Shown here piece by piece: positions 49,447-64,000 of a stretch of 64,000 bases of DNA. Under the pieces are notes generated by a model that did not search any database, was not told the origin of the DNA, and saw only the letters and a program-made list of their open reading frames with translations. Position 1 is the first letter of the stretch. Every line of letters starts with the position of its first letter. The position numbers and the translations under genes are program-made. This DNA comes from Paraspadella gotoi. Taxonomy: Eukaryota > Chaetognatha. The stretch spans positions 24,696,312 through 24,760,311 of the forward strand of contig CM119266.1 of the NCBI GenBank assembly GCA_051294375.1, written 5' to 3'.

Positions 49447-51600
49447 TTTCGGCCTCAGTGCAGTAATGAGTTTTCGTTTATTAGCCGCAATTATCCCCCG
49501 AATCTCCGCCCCTCGTATTTTTTCACGAAGCTTTCGTGAAAGGGTTGGGAGTCAAGAGCCGACGGCTGATAAATTGCCAAGATGGTGCGTGGTCCTTTCG
49601 TTCAGTTTGATTATAAATCTCAAACATTTTTATTAACTTTAACTGAAGGAATTTTTTAGACTTCAGAATCGAAACCATGGCAACATGTTTTCATAAAATA
49701 ATTTATACTTAAAAATGATGTTTCCTTCCTTACTTTCACTAAACTCTATTGCCTAAACCAATCCACTGACAAAAGAAGAAAAAAAAACAGGCGTTTGGTT
49801 TCTCGGGTCAGTCGTTTTCGACGGACATCAGAGAGAGGGAGACAGAGAGAAAGAGACAGAGAGACCGAGAAAAAAAGCCTACAGGGTGCGATAGAAAAGA
49901 AGGAGAGAGAGAGAGAGAGAGACACTTGGTTCCCATAGCGACCGAAAACTCACAACGGCGAGAGCGCGGGAACTCCTTAACGACCAAAGAACGAACATCG
50001 CTACGATGTCCGTTGCGAGGGACCGAAGCTTATGGTTTCACAAAAAAAATAGTCTTTGGTGAAAAATACTTAAAAGAAAAGGTTATCCAACTTTGACCGT
50101 CGCTACGATCTCGACCACGGAGAAAATGGAAAAGAGGGAGAGAGGGAGACGAGAGAGAGAGAGAGAGAGACTAGAGAGAGAGACGGAGAGGGTGATGAGT
50201 CGGAAAAGGTATTTTTTCGGATTCAGTATTCACGATCTCTGAGATCGTCGAACTTCTTCGGAATCAAAGCTTTGTGTGAACGTTGGGCTTTGGAAAACGA
50301 GACTATAAGAATGGAATTATGGTGGTTTTAAAAGGTTTTTTTTAATTAAGTTTTTTTAAATTAAATCTTTGTAAGATTTTAGGCGACTCATAAGTTGACC
50401 TCGCCACAAACCTTTCCCACCTTACTTACCCTAACTGCTCCCGAACTCAGCTTTTCTCGACACAACATCATCAACCTTCTCGGCGAACGAGGCCTTTGAG
50501 GGTGTAGGCCGGGAGATGGAGCGACCTTAAGGGCAAGGGGAGGGGGGCTAACATCGGGGCGAGGGCATGGAGCAGGGGTGAGCTCGGGGCGGCGCGGGCT
50601 TCGTCTTCGTAACCAAAACTCGAGTCGAAAACTTTTCATAAAAACTTTTACGGAATTCGATAAAGTTGAGCTTCGATAAACGAGAAAAGAGATTCGGTCG
50701 TCGTGCCGAGAGAGGATCGTAGGGGTAAGGAAGGGTAAGGGAAGAGGGCGGGAAAGGATACGATCTCAAAAAGATCGGGGAAAGGGCAGCATGAAGGTGA
50801 ATGTAAAAGTGAACTGATAGCGTAAGAAAAAGGGAGAGCGGTTCTCGGAAATATACAAAACGAATTCCTATAATTCTCTAAGAAGTAAGCTATCTTTTGA
50901 ACAACTTTGGCCAAGCAGTTAATTTAATGTTAGCGTTGAAGAAAATGAAACGTGTAACTTCGCATCTTTTAATCCTTGGCTCTGGCTTTATTATCTAGTA
51001 TTCATATTCCTCCCTCTCCTTACTTTATAACCTTCTTCCTTCCCTTTCTTCATCTTTTCATTTTCTTCTCTCATTTTTCTATTCTCCTTTTTTTCCCCCC
51101 AAGTCGCGCGCGCGGAATTTGTATTCAGCCTCTTCGTCTCTTTATCTCCGTCGGTCATCGCTGAGGTCGCCAGAGTCGCCACCGCCCCCCCGTTTTTTCC
51201 AGGCGGCCTCTTTGGCCCCCACCCCATCTTGGTCACCCTCGTTTCTGTTCTGCCCTTTGGCGGGATTCATTCGCTTAATTACTTGCATGTCGTGGCCAAT
51301 AATCTTTCCCAATTCACACCTGCCCAAGCAGCCCAGTGTTCTCACAGAGGCACTGATACCACTTCTCACAATTCCGAAAAATTTTCTTCGGAGGCTTCAC
51401 CGGGTCCTCAAACCACACTCTCCTATTATCCTCATCGCATCCTGCAGTTGTACGTAAATCCAACACCTGGACGTGGAATATTGTGGCCGAGACAAGCCAG
51501 ACTAGCGAATGCCATTGGCAATGGCCAATGATTGGCCGTGGGTGAGGATATATGGGGCGGGGAAGGGTTCGAGAGGGATTCATTGGAGGTGAAAGAAAGG
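47694..51600. other. Non-coding region with GA/CT microsatellites and a CRE-half-site cluster
   Basis: No supported gene. Microsatellites: (GA)n at 48340-48374, (CT)n at 49384-49442, short (GA)n at 49900-49921 and 50153-50185. A stretch of TGACG-containing motifs lies at 48950-49025. At about 49582, CCAAGATG|GTGCGT looks like a short exon end with a donor, but nothing downstream confirms it. Confidence 0.4.
48948..49025. promoter_or_regulatory. Cluster of TGACG / CRE-like half sites
   Basis: Within 80 bases there are at least seven TGACG or CGTCA cores, including TTGACGCAG, AACGTCATCG, CGTGACGG, CCGTCACG, CTGACGTCC and CTGACGTGAC. Such cores are bound by CREB/ATF-type bZIP factors. The sequence is also GC-rich compared with its surroundings, which could indicate a promoter. 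Confidence 0.35.
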
Positions 51601-51767
51601 TTTAGAGAGAGAGAGAGAGAGAGCTGAGAGAGAGAGAGAGAGAGAGAGAATGAGAAGAGAGAGAGAGAGGAGAGAGAGAGAATCGAGAAGGAGAGACGAG
51701 AGAGAAATGAGAATGAGAGGAGAAGAGGAATGAGAGAATGAGAGAGAAAGAGAGAGAGATGAGAATG

Positions 51768-51799
<32 letters not shown>

Positions 51800-51844
51800 A
51801 GGAGGAGAGATGAGAATGAGTAGAGAGAGAGAGAGAGAATGACG

Positions 51845-51890
<46 letters not shown>
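51601..51890 (+). repeat. Long imperfect (GA)n microsatellite
   Basis: About 290 bases of GA repeats broken by GAATGA and GAGGAG variants, ending in a pure run of about 18 units at 51849-51888. Confidence 0.9.
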
Positions 51891-51892
<2 letters not shown>

Positions 51893-51973
51893 ACCAAAAC
51901 ATGTTGATCAGTTTCGTTTTCTCCAAGTCTGAAACCGCGTGGTTCATTCAACGATTACATAATTGTAGTAACC

Positions 51974-51974
51974 G

Positions 51975-52041
<67 letters not shown>

Positions 52042-52042
52042 T
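51974..52042 (+). repeat. (CAT)n trinucleotide microsatellite
   Basis: About 22 uninterrupted CAT/TCA units. A His-run frame across it has no other coding support. Confidence 0.95.
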
Positions 52043-53109
52043 TCCCCCTCCTCTTCATCTCCTTTTCAATCGATGATGTTCGTCGATCCAACCTCCTCAC
52101 TTCATCCTTCGCTTTCGTCTCTTTTCCTTATTTTCATATTCTTTCTTTTCATATATTTCAAACTATTACTATTCTATTCTATTACTATTACTATTACATT
52201 TTCACATTTTTAAAAATCATTCCCTTACAAAACGGATTAACACAACTCCAATATTTTTCTGCTTGGATATTAAAAGTCGCTTACATGCGAAAAAAAAAAG
52301 TAAAAGAAAAAACCGTACATATTTAAAATGAGACTGTTACTACTGAGGATGTAAATGGAGAAACACTTCCCGAATACAGACAACGAAAATGGTGAGTCGA
52401 GCCTTGTTATTATTAATATTTACGCTTTTGTTTTATTTATTTTCTCCTGAACCTTAAAGGTTAGTAAGTAATCGGTTACTTTGCGGCTTGACCGATTAAA
52501 TATTACAGGCCTTTAAATTTCATTTAATTCCACATGAGCAACGTCGGATTTATGAAACTTGGATTTTAACTGGATTAATGATTTAATGACACTTAAAAAT
52601 AATTTAATATACATATTACGATATACATTTGCAATAGCGATTAACGAAATCTCAGCCTTCGGACGCAAAACAAGACTGCGAGAGTTTAAACCAACAAATA
52701 TCTAATGAAGTTGTTAAAAGAAAATGTCTTTCGTGTTTAATTCGCGGCGATTCCTGCTTTTGTTTTGTTTTTATTACTCTAAAGTCAATTTATCAACTCC
52801 CTGATCAAATGATAATCTGTCATACAAACGACGACTTTAATTTAAAAAACTTAAAAGAAAAAAAAAGCGAGGCAGACCTGACGTGGGTTAAGGACGGCGA
52901 GATGAATTATGGAAGGGTTTTTTTTTTGTTAGGGCGCTCTCTTTTTGTTGAAGAACGAATTTGGTTATAATGGATTTGAGAAAGGTTCTGGTCTAATCTT
53001 TATTTTGCATGATATCATCATCATCTCTGACTCTCTCCTTTTTCATTTTTTCATTTTTTTTTATATTATACTTGGGTATCGGTAGCGCCTCCTGTCTTTG
53101 GGGCTCTAA
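52043..53109. other. Unique AT-rich sequence with one weak exon candidate
   Basis: No clear gene. A 59-base open stretch at 52333-52391 encodes ETLPEYRQRKW-type sequence and ends AAATG|GTGAGTCG, a strong donor. The matching acceptor (AAAATGAG) lacks a pyrimidine tract, and no partner exon is visible, so it is only a candidate. Confidence 0.25.
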
Positions 53110-53155
53110 CAATCTCTCTCTCTCTCTCTCTCTCCTCTCTCTCTCATCCCATTCT

Positions 53156-53203
<48 letters not shown>
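53110..53203 (+). repeat. (CT)n microsatellite
   Basis: CT repeats interrupted by CATCCCATTCTTC in the middle. Confidence 0.9.
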
Positions 53204-53205
<2 letters not shown>

Positions 53206-56200
53206 GACCTCATCGACGAGGCGATGCAATTCAAGAACAAAATAGAGAAAAAATTCAATATCCCTTGCAAACAATTTTATAGTTTACAAAAAATAAAGAG
53301 CAAAACAACATTTGAATATAAAAGGGAGAAGTCAAGAATTCAAAACCACGTGAAGTTGCCATGACGCTTTTGTCTCAAAGTTCGAAATTGAAGAATTTAT
53401 TCTTAAGATCATTTACTAAATAAAATTCTTCATAAGAAAGAATGAATTTGCATTTTCTCAAGAGTTATGGTCGACTCAAAACTAGTTAATTTGAATCGAG
53501 ATATCGTCACCGAGATAATTATGTTTATTTTTTTTTAACCAACACCACTTTCAATTACTACTCTGGCTTTCGGTTCCACTAAGCGCCCCATTTTACAGTA
53601 TGTATAGATATTATTACAAATTTTGTCTAAACATTAAAGCGCTTACTAAAGAGATGATAATCTTTTGAAAGGAGACAGGCGCTTCAAGGTATTTCTTTTT
53701 GGCGCACTTAAAGATAAAAAATGTCAACTCAACGACTTTGAATTCTATGATACCAAAGAAGAGGCGGGAAGACGAGAGAGACGACGACAAATTTGAACTT
53801 TATGTCGGAACCTCGAAATCTGCAAAGGACGCAACGACCTTGGCATGGGCCACTCTGTCAATGTCATGTCAGTGTCTTAGAAATAACTGTCGTAAACAAA
53901 GCATATGATATGACTTTGTCTAATACATGACGGTAATTGAAAATGTATTTAATTTGGCCGTGACGGTTACAGTGTTCATGACATCGCAGCGTCATGCAGA
54001 TTTCAAAACCTTGATATAATATTAATTTTTTGACTTTGGGCAAAGCTTTAATTTGCTCATTCATCAATTAATGAAAAGAAAAACTTCAAAAATTAATGTC
54101 TATACCAACGTAAAATAAAGATATGAAATCAGACGACCGCAAAATCTGGTCACTATTTGTGGTACAGAGGTCAGGATTTCAGGTGGACCAAAGTTTATTT
54201 ACACTTTGCGACTTGAAAAACATTTTTAACAAGCTTTGATCGAATTGAAAACTTAAATATACAAATGAAGTTCTTTGAAAAAAAAGGAAATAAAGAGAAA
54301 AAATATTACCTATGTCAAAAGAAGAAAAGTAACATGTAATAAATTTAAAAAAAAAAAAATCATTTATAGGATATAGTATGTTGAAAGGAAAACTGCCATA
54401 TATTACACATATAAAGATATAAATATAGATATAATACTACTAATAATTCATTACTTATACTTTACTAATCTTTCCAAAGTCTAATCTTTCCCTAAGCTCC
54501 CGTGAAAACGTGTCTCCCTCGTATGAGGCAATAAACTTTTCCTTGTCCTTTCTCCTTTCTCGACTCGATTGGTTTATGGAAAGTTTCGCGGGTTTGGATT
54601 CTGTTGTCGTCTTTTTTATCGTCGTCCTCCCTTTTCCTTCTTCTTTTTCGTTCTTCTTCTTGTTGTCGTTCTTCCTCCTCGTTGTGCTCTCCTTTCCGGG
54701 CTAATTGTTTTGTCGTTTCGTCCTCCTCCTCTTCCTCTTCCTCCTCCTCTTCCTCGTCCCTCTCCTCACCAGGTTCACGTCACGTGGTTTCCTGGGCGCA
54801 CGAAGCACTGCTCGTATTCGCGCCTGCTGGTTGTAGATTTGAGAGAGAGAGAGAGTAGTAGAGAGAGAGAGAAGATATGAGGATGAGAGATGAGAGAGAG
54901 AGAGGAGAGAGAGAGAGAGATTGAGGTAGAGTGAGAATGACGTTTTGTGTTCATTAAAGAATCTCAACAGGCGAAGAGTAAAGAAGAATGAGAGAGAACG
55001 AGCGAGAGTGAGCTATCTTTCGTAGAAGTGGTTGCAATGTGGCGCGGCAGTTCGTTTTGAATATAATCTTTTCTTTGTTGTTTTTTCTAGTTTTCTTTCT
55101 CTTATCTGATTGTTGAATTTTGCGTCATATCAGTCGTTTGTCTTCAGAATGTTGGTTCTAATTTACATGATGAACAAGTGAGGCGATGGGTGGGGGAGCT
55201 TGTTTTTTCTGTTTGTAAGTTAGTGGTAATTCTGTTGTCGGTTCGTAATTTCTGTATTTAAAGTTGATAAAGTCGAGAAGTGAGAAAATCGAGATGGAGA
55301 GAATAGATAAGAATAAAAGAGGAAGTGGCATTAAGAAATGTTGAATCATGTGATGACTCGGTTCGTTTCCGTGCATCCGTCTCTCTCTTCTCTTCTCTCT
55401 CTCTTCTACCTTCCTCCTCTCTCTCATTTCTCTCTCTCTTCGTCTTGCTCTTGTCCTACGTTTCTATTCTATCTTTAAAAAAAGAATTTCCTTCTCTTTT
55501 CATCTCCCTCTTTTCAAATTGCGTTCTGTCTCTGTTTGATCTTAATTTCTTCTTTATTTATCTCTCTTTGTTCTCTCTCTAATGACTTCGTTTTCACTTT
55601 CTCTTCTCGCTTCATTTTTGCTGGTAATTTTTTTTTTCCTTTCAATTTTTGGTGTTTTTTTGTTTTGTTTGCTGTTTTCTTTTACTTTCTTCTTCAACTC
55701 TAAAAGTTATTTCAGTTTCATTCTTTGATGAATAATTGAAATTATAAGTTGAAAAAAATAATCAAATCTTAACGTTGCAGTATCAGGAATTCATGAATGC
55801 ATATCGCAATTTGAATTCATTTAGTCGATTTCTCCTTATCTCTTCATCGTATATGCTACTACTGCTTCCATACATTTTTTCTTCTCTGTGACCCGTCTTA
55901 TTATGTCGTTATTTTCTCGACTTTCTCTCGTCTCTTTCTCTTCTCTCTCTTCCTTATTCCGATTCTTTTATTTAGAAACCGTTCATGACCGTCGAATGAT
56001 CCTCTTCTTCTCTCTTCTTCTTGCTTTCTCATCTTCTCCTTCTTCTCTCTTCTCTTCTCTCTTCCTTCTCTTCCTCTACTTCTCGTCGTTCTTTCATATT
56101 TGTGGTTTTATGTCTATTGCAGTCAATCTAGCGCGTTGGTCTGTGTCTCTGTAACCTGTCTCGTCTCTCTTACCAAATCTCCTCACTCTCCCTCCCCTCC

Positions 56201-56401
56201 CCTCCTCCGATCCCTATCCACCCCCTCCCACCCCCACCACGCCCGACCCCGGAAAAAAGCCATGAGATTTGATCCCTTGATCCTCGGACCCCGCCGATCA
56301 TCCGCACCGCGAAGAATCAGGAGTAAAAGAATCTCTTTTTCGTTCTTTCTGCTTTTTACGTCATCCCTTTATGTCAATCGGGGCCGTCGTCGTTGTCGTT
56401 G
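53204..56401. other. No gene recognised; AT-rich and pyrimidine-rich sequence
   Basis: Short frames (for example 53699-53908) lack homology cues. CTT/CCT-rich tracts occur at 54600-54770 and 55380-56090, and GA repeats at 54840-54925. Protein-like open frames here are Ser/Leu/Phe strings from low-complexity DNA. Confidence 0.4.
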
Positions 56402-56411
56402 NNNNNNNNNN
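56402..56411. other. Assembly gap, 10 N
   Basis: A run of ten N within a GTCGTCGTTG-type trinucleotide repeat, which probably caused the break. Confidence 0.99.
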
Positions 56412-57872
<1,461 letters not shown>

Positions 57873-57922
<50 letters not shown>

Positions 57923-57925
57923 TCT

Positions 57926-57962
<37 letters not shown>

Positions 57963-57970
57963 CTCTCTCG
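57873..57970 (+). repeat. (CT)n microsatellite
   Basis: CT repeats with CATCTCTT and TTCTCTC interruptions over about 98 bases. Confidence 0.92.
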
Positions 57971-59168
57971 TCTCTCGCAAACTCTATTTCTCCTTTTCCG
58001 ATCTCCCCAAGATCTTGGTTTCGCCATGAGGGTGACAAATATACCCCGTTTCGCTCACTTTTTCCTGACATTGAACCAAATTTAACTAAACTTGTAAGTG
58101 AAGACGCGAATCACGAAAATATATTTCCGAATCGATTGTGCAATCAAGAAATCTAAAAAACGACCTCAAATAATCGAACAATCGGACAAATTTGAACAAA
58201 CGTGTACAATAATTCAAAGTCCCCACCCGTCGAAGCGCATCCAAAAATAAAACGAAAACAAGAAAATCACCAATCGCTTCCAAATAAATAAAATTTTGAC
58301 GTCATCTTTAGCCAAGCAGGTGATTTGGGTGATTAGTGTGATTTGGGTGATTTGGGTGATATGCGCGATGTGAGTAAAAATTGTTTTCGTTTTGGTTTAC
58401 CTGAGCGTCGAAGGAGACTTTCGTCGGGACGCTTTCAATGGAGCGGCTCTAATTTAAAAGGAGCGGGGTTCTTTTTTTTTTTAGATTGAGTGGAACTTTA
58501 AACGTAGGCCATATGACTCGAGGCCACATTTCGCTTTGAATAAACATTAGTTTTCCTTTAAGCTGTTTTTTTTTTCATAGAAATGTTTCTTTCAAAAAAC
58601 ATGCTTGCTTTGGAAAGAACAGTTTCAGATTATGAGAACCTTTTAACGGAGTGAGCTTCTCTGGAACTCTAGGGCCTTTTTTTTTACTGCGGTGGGGTTA
58701 TTTGAAAGGAGCGGACCTGTTTTATAGGAGCAGGCCTCTTTGAGAAAACGGGGCCTCCCTTCAGACGCGCCCCCGTTTTTGCCATAACTACAAGATTTTA
58801 TAATTTATTTGTCTGCTCTTCTTTTCCTCTTTTCTCTTTGGATTCCCTTTGCCTTTGGTCTCCCGTTTGTATAGTTGTTCACTTTTTCTTTATTTCTTTT
58901 TATTTTTCGTTTTTTAATGAATTTATTGTTAACTAATGCAGCTACGTAGTCTGTTTTACGTTATCGTTTATTTTGTTTGATTCTCAAATCAGATTTCTCA
59001 TCCTCTGTATACTTTAAGTATATTGTCTTTTTTTAGACAATAATTTGTCTTTTTTATTTTCTTGTTGTGCCTTTCTATTTCTTCCATAACCATTAACAAT
59101 TCCTTTCCGACAGCTTCCCATTTTATCGCTTTCCAAGTTTCCCACCATTTTGGTCTTAACCCTACTTA
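57971..59168. other. Unique sequence, no gene recognised
   Basis: AT-rich. It includes a short array of GTGATTTGG units near 58318-58360 and G-rich patches (GGAGCGGGG, GGAGCGGAC) near 58440-58760. No supported coding frame. Confidence 0.35.
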
Positions 59169-59273
<105 letters not shown>

Positions 59274-60968
59274 TATCTTTTATTTCCTCTATCTTTTATT
59301 TCCTCTTTATCGTCTTTCTAATTTCCCTACAAACTTTCTTTTCGATATTTCCTTCAGGTATCTTCCTTTCCTTTCCTCCCTTAATGTCTCCTTCCGGATT
59401 TTTTCCCACGCCACCATTGTTGTTAAACGCTTTCTCTATCGTTAGGGCGTTGCCAGGTGATCGCCAAATGGTCGCTAAGCGCCGCTTTCTTGGTTGCTAG
59501 GGAATTCGCGGCGTCTCGTTCCCGTGAGCGGGCGTTTATGGACGGAGGGATTTTGAGGCGGCGGCATGAACATCCGGGGATTACTGTACCGATAAGACGG
59601 GGGGGCCTCCGCCGTTTTTACTGTGTCGGTAAAAAGAGCCTTCGAATAGGCTATTTGTTATACGCGTCAAAGAGAGAGGGAGAGAAAAAACATTTTGAAT
59701 AAATAATCTATTTTATAGTCTCATTTTTCTAAAAGTTTACGGTGTTGTCTCCCTGTATGAGATATAGTCATCGTAAAAAGGTTTATAGATCACTTAAAGA
59801 TAAGATAGAGCTGAAGGACTGAGAGAGAACGAGAGAGAGAGAAGAGATGATAGAGATGGATGTGCGGAGAGAAAGCGGATCGAGCGGGGGAGGACATGAG
59901 AGAGGAGAGAGAGAGATGCTGGAATGCGAGACCTTGAGCGAAAGAGATACGGGGGTCGAGTGAGAGGAGAGGGAGAGAGAGAAGGAGAGTCACGGAAGGT
60001 GGTGATGAAAAAATTCCCCATTTTCAGTCTCTCTGTAGCAGCCGTGAGACGCCTGGGAGGAGGAAAGGAGGAAAGGAAAGAGAAGAGGAAGCGAAACTCG
60101 TGTGATTGTGGATTCAGACCTCGAGATCTGACGACGACGAAGACGACGACGATAAAAATGATGACGACGATCTTAGTCCGTCCAGTAATAAAGACTCTTT
60201 CCTCTGTTTAATTTTTTGTAATTCTCCCAAGCACGAAAGGGATATTTTTCTTGGGAGAACGTTGGAAAATATTTATGTGCTTCTATGAGCTCGTCAGATT
60301 GGCTAGCGATGTGTTTGTCTGATGATTTGTATCTCAAACAGTCAGATATTGGTTCGTGGCCTTGTCTTGTTTTCATTTGTCTTGTGAAACAGTTATCCAA
60401 CAGTTTTTTTTTTCTTGGTACGACCCATTCAAGAACCAAACAATGACGTCCGTGACTCATCTCCGTCCGATTGTTACGTCACGACGTCTTGTGACCCAAT
60501 TAAGTTCGCGGACAAATTAATCCAGTGAAATCCGACGCCGGTCCTCGACGACGACGACGACGAGGACGACAACGTCGGTAACGTAAGAACAGCGATTATT
60601 GCTTCTTAATTGTCTCACGGACTGTTGAGCGTCGCGGCGGGAATGGGAGCGGGGGAAGGCTTGCGTCACGCATCGAGGGGGCCAAGACGTCTTCTTGGCT
60701 GTCGTCGTCGTCGTCAACGTCGTCGTCGTTGCAGTCACAATAGAAAGACCTCGCGTCTCTAATTGTCTCAGCAGATTTTCACCTCAACTGTTACGGCGAC
60801 AATTAAGGACAAGAACGTCGAGATTAGTTTATATGTTTATATATGTATAATTATAAACAATTAGAAACTTAAAGAAAACGGTCGGATACAGAGAGAAAGA
60901 GAAACATGAAACATGAAATAGACTAAACCGGGGCGCAATTTACTGTGGCCCATGAGAGAGAGAGGAGA

Positions 60969-61005
<37 letters not shown>

Positions 61006-62170
61006 CAGAGGCAGACGCAGAGTGCAGAGAGAGAGACGGAGAGGAGAGAGAGAGAGAGAGAGATGATGGAAGCGGAACAAGAAAACAAGAGAAAAAAGAA
61101 AAAGATTAAAGAGAAACAGAAAAGCGGAACAAAAAAGAAGAGGAAGAAAAGAGCAAAGAAAGAAACGAGAAGAGAAGAAAAATTTAAAAGCACTAAAGAT
61201 CGCACGCCGCTTTCGATAGTAACCAAATGATTGATGCGATTGATAACCAATAATTGGAATGCGATTGATAAAAATATTGACAGCGACATATGATAACCAT
61301 AATTGATGCGATGATAACAAAATGACTGCATGTGATGATAATCAATGAATTGCATTGCGCATGATTAAGTCATTCATTGATATTGATTGGATAATCATTA
61401 TCATGAGACGAATGATAGTCATTCATTGATGCGATGGATAATGATTCATTGACGCGCTGAATATTCATCGTAAATATAAACAAACAAATGCCGTGTATGA
61501 GTGAGAAGAGAGAGAGAGAGAGAGAGAGAGGCAGAGAGAGAGACGAGAGAGAGAGAGAAGAGGAGAGCTGAGAGAGAGAGATAGAGGGCTGGACAGTTTT
61601 CCAGCCAACGAAACGCAATTATTAGGTCTTCTTCGTTTATTATAAAAACTAATCAGAATTTTTAGAAAAAAAATCACACGAAAATCTTCGGATGTAAATT
61701 TGTGTCATTTTGGTATTGAGAAAAAAGCGCGGAATAATGGCGATAATAAAAGTTTTTAGAAGGAAAAAAAAGAGAGAGAGAGGAGAGAGAGAGAGAGGGA
61801 GAGAGAAGAGGACGAGAGAGAGAGAGAGAGAGCAGAGATGAGAGAGAAAGAGGGAGGGGAGAGTGTGACAGAAAGAGAGAGAGAGAGAGAGTTTCCCACC
61901 AACGAGCACGCGCATTTATTAAGGTCCACTTCTGTTTATATCGGTTTTATCCGTTGCCTCGCAAACGGCGTCGTGAAATTGGCGCGTCTATGTTGATTTT
62001 TTTTTATACCGTAACGCGTTATTAGGTCATGCTTCCTCGACATTGTTTATTGTTGCTCCGGCAATCGCCTCACGAAATCCTAGGTTAAGTTAGTTATTGT
62101 ATTTTGCGGATTTGTATTGAGATAAAATATAAATTGGCGATAATAAAAGTCTTTTAAGAAGGAAAAAAAA

Positions 62171-62248
<78 letters not shown>

Positions 62249-63648
62249 AGAAGAAAAGATTGCTTCTTTTTTTAGGAGGAAACAGACCAGAGTGTAAATT
62301 TAATATTTGGCAATATTTAATTTTTATAAATAGTGTACTCACAACTAACATAATTATTATTTAAAAAAAAGTTAAAAATGAATTAAATATATACCTAAAA
62401 ATATTTAATAAATTTAATAATAGTACAAATTATCAGAATAACAAAAAAAGTAATGTTTATTTGACTATATCTCCTCTTATCAACATCCTATTTTGATATA
62501 CATTTTGCCAATTAGTTTGGCTCAACCCGGTCCAAAGGTTGCCCATAATAAATTAAAAACAAATTTTTTTTTTTTATAATGTCGATGCATGCCAATTTAT
62601 ATCTATTATTCGTGCAAAAGTGCTGCATATATAATAGGTCACATTAGCTGATTTATATTGATATGCATATCATTATAAGTGTATTCTCATTTTTAAAAAA
62701 AAATATAGATAGAGAGAGAGAAGAAGAGAGAGAGAGAGACGAGAAGTGCAGAGATAGAAAAAAAACCGCAAAATTTCTTTCCAATTATATCTCACGATAT
62801 AAATTTAGGCATTTTGTATTATAAAAAAAAAAGCGTGATAAATGCGATAAATAAAAGGTTTTCGAAGAAGTAATAAAATAATCAGAATTTTTCAAAAACG
62901 AACTATCGGTAACAGAGTGAGGAGGACAGAAAGACAGAAAAGAGAGAAACGAGAGCACAGAAAGAGAAAGAGAGACCAAAGAGACAGAAAGAAAGAGAAG
63001 CTGGCAGCCAGCTGAAACAGTCATTGCGAGAACCTGCAACTCGGTTTTTTAAGGGTTCAACAAAAGCGCATACTGCCAAATATTAGGAAAGAAAATCTAT
63101 ATTATAATTTAAAGAAATAAAATGAAAGGCTAAAAATATGTTCTAAATTGTTTACAATTGGAAATATTTCCAATTTTTCAATCGCCAACGCTGTAAGATT
63201 TAATTTATATTTGTATTATAAATTAAGATATAGGCTTCCTCATTAAAAAATCTTTGCAGTTCCACTTTTTATTAAAAATTTAAAACAAATTTTTTGAATT
63301 TCATCTCAATTATTATATACTGCAAAATATGGTAAATTAGATAAAGCATTTCTATATTACTAATTTGCGGATATTATAGGAGTACTTTAATCTCATTTTG
63401 CATATTGCGCAGTAAATCATAATGAAATGGAAAATTCAAACAAAATAATACTTAAATTCCAAATGTATTATTGAATATACAGCTATTTCAAGATGAAAAA
63501 GCTATATATCTTAAATTTTTAACTTACTATGATCGCACACTTTGTAAAACTTTATCTAATTCATAATAATTTTTATCTTTTAAAAAAAACGGTAATGTCA
63601 CAGCCAAACCTATTAAAAGCGCTATAGTCTTTATTATATGAAACAGCG
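59274..63648. other. Non-coding tail region with many (GA)n microsatellites
   Basis: GA tracts at 59820-59990, 60950-61065, 61503-61590, 61770-61892, 62168-62246, 62705-62750 and 62925-63000; GAC/GTC patches at 60128-60175, 60545-60570 and 60700-60735. Between them the sequence is AT-rich. Similar phrases recur beside the GA tracts (TAATAAAAGT and TTTTAGAAGGAAAAAAA at about 61745 and 62142), suggesting that some tracts are embedded in copies of one dispersed repeat. No gene recognised. Confidence 0.45.
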
Positions 63649-63975
63649 TGACGTGACGACGACGACGAGACGACGACCGACGAACGACGACGACGACGAC
63701 ACGACGACGACGACGACGACAGACGCGAACGACGCACGAACGCACCGCGACGACGACGACGAACGACGACGACCGACGACGACGACGAGACGCGACGACG
63801 AACGACGCGACGACGAGAACGACGACGACGACGACGACGACGACTGACGACGACGACGCATCCGACGAGACGAACGACGACACGGAGCGACGACACGACG
63901 ACGTACGCACGACGCACGAGACGAGACACGACAGACGACGCGACGACGAGCGACGGACGACACGAGCGACGACGA
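63649..63975 (+). repeat. Degenerate (GAC)n tract
   Basis: About 325 bases built almost only of ACG/GACG/GAAC units with frequent one-base slips, ending near the window edge. All six frames look coding (Ser/Val/Arg or Asp/Thr strings) purely because of the repeat. Confidence 0.9.
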
Positions 63976-64000
63976 GAAAGAAAGCAACCTAAACATTATA

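Noticed and set aside
51432-51951. Long Ser/Leu frames over the GA tract
   Set aside because: Pure product of the (GA)n repeat; all phases are open.
53204-53335. Open stretch beginning IDLIDEAMQFKNKIEKKFN after a CT tract
   Set aside because: Looks mildly coding, with the CT run as a possible pyrimidine tract, but there is no AG acceptor in the right place and no downstream exon.
63649-63975. Regular short repeats considered as a CRISPR array
   Set aside because: No fixed repeat plus unique spacers; it is a degenerate trinucleotide tract in an animal genome.
63527-63996. Arg/Ser/Val and Asp/Thr frames at the right end
   Set aside because: Degenerate (GAC)n repeat; no frame has codon structure or domains.

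Overview
This is a nuclear genome window from a multicellular animal. Genes are split by short GT-AG introns. The products are animal chromatin and transcription factors (ISWI, RPRD1/CREPT, a ZNF318-like protein), a mitochondrial-type cytochrome P450, and two tandem thioredoxin plus triple NDPK proteins of the NME8/TXNDC3 kind, which belong to motile cilia. A bilaterian invertebrate with motile cilia fits best. I cannot name the phylum. The sequence looks like a long-read draft: there are fixed-size N gaps (25, 25 and 10 N), homopolymer-type frameshifts in conserved exons, and a duplicated 3 kb block full of small indels.

Layout. 1-337 (-): first coding exons of a lysine-rich protein running off the left edge. 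820-2415 (-): single-exon P450. 3054-5466 (+): RPRD1-type CID protein, 7 exons, with a degenerate telomere-like tract in an intron. 6301-7435 and 7555-11234 (+): coiled-coil coding units that are either two adjacent genes or one gene with an intronic poly(A) isoform; the second carries a run of about 14 nine-residue W-x-V-D-x-x-G-R units. 11667-18556 (-): ISWI, 16 exons, with a 2 kb intron holding nested mobile elements. 19093-25809 (-): a 2238-residue ZNF318-like protein in one exon. 26694-34787 and 35325-40346 (-): tandem NME8-like paralogs with the same 18-exon structure. About 43100-46400: a third, 5'-end-only copy with many indels. From about 46.4 kb to the end I see no convincing gene, only simple repeats ((GA)n, (CT)n, (CTTT)n, (CAT)n, (CGT)n, GAC-rich), two or three gaps and AT-rich unique sequence.

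The most unusual content is a family of small mobile elements in introns of ISWI and of the first NME8-like gene. They carry sequences matching the type I hammerhead self-cleaving ribozyme core (CTGATGA, 4-6 bp stem II, GAAAC, very short helix III, cleavage after ATGTC). Some are arranged as inverted pairs around (GA)n/(CT)n. Such short-helix-III hammerheads are known from Penelope-like retroelements and related retrozymes. No reverse transcriptase is visible here, so these look non-autonomous. TA-flanked inverted-repeat elements of the Tc1/mariner type are interleaved with them.

All exon coordinates come from reading splice signals and keeping reading phase across exons. Exon phases close correctly for RPRD1, the coiled-coil units, ISWI and both NME8-like genes, apart from the two noted frameshifts.
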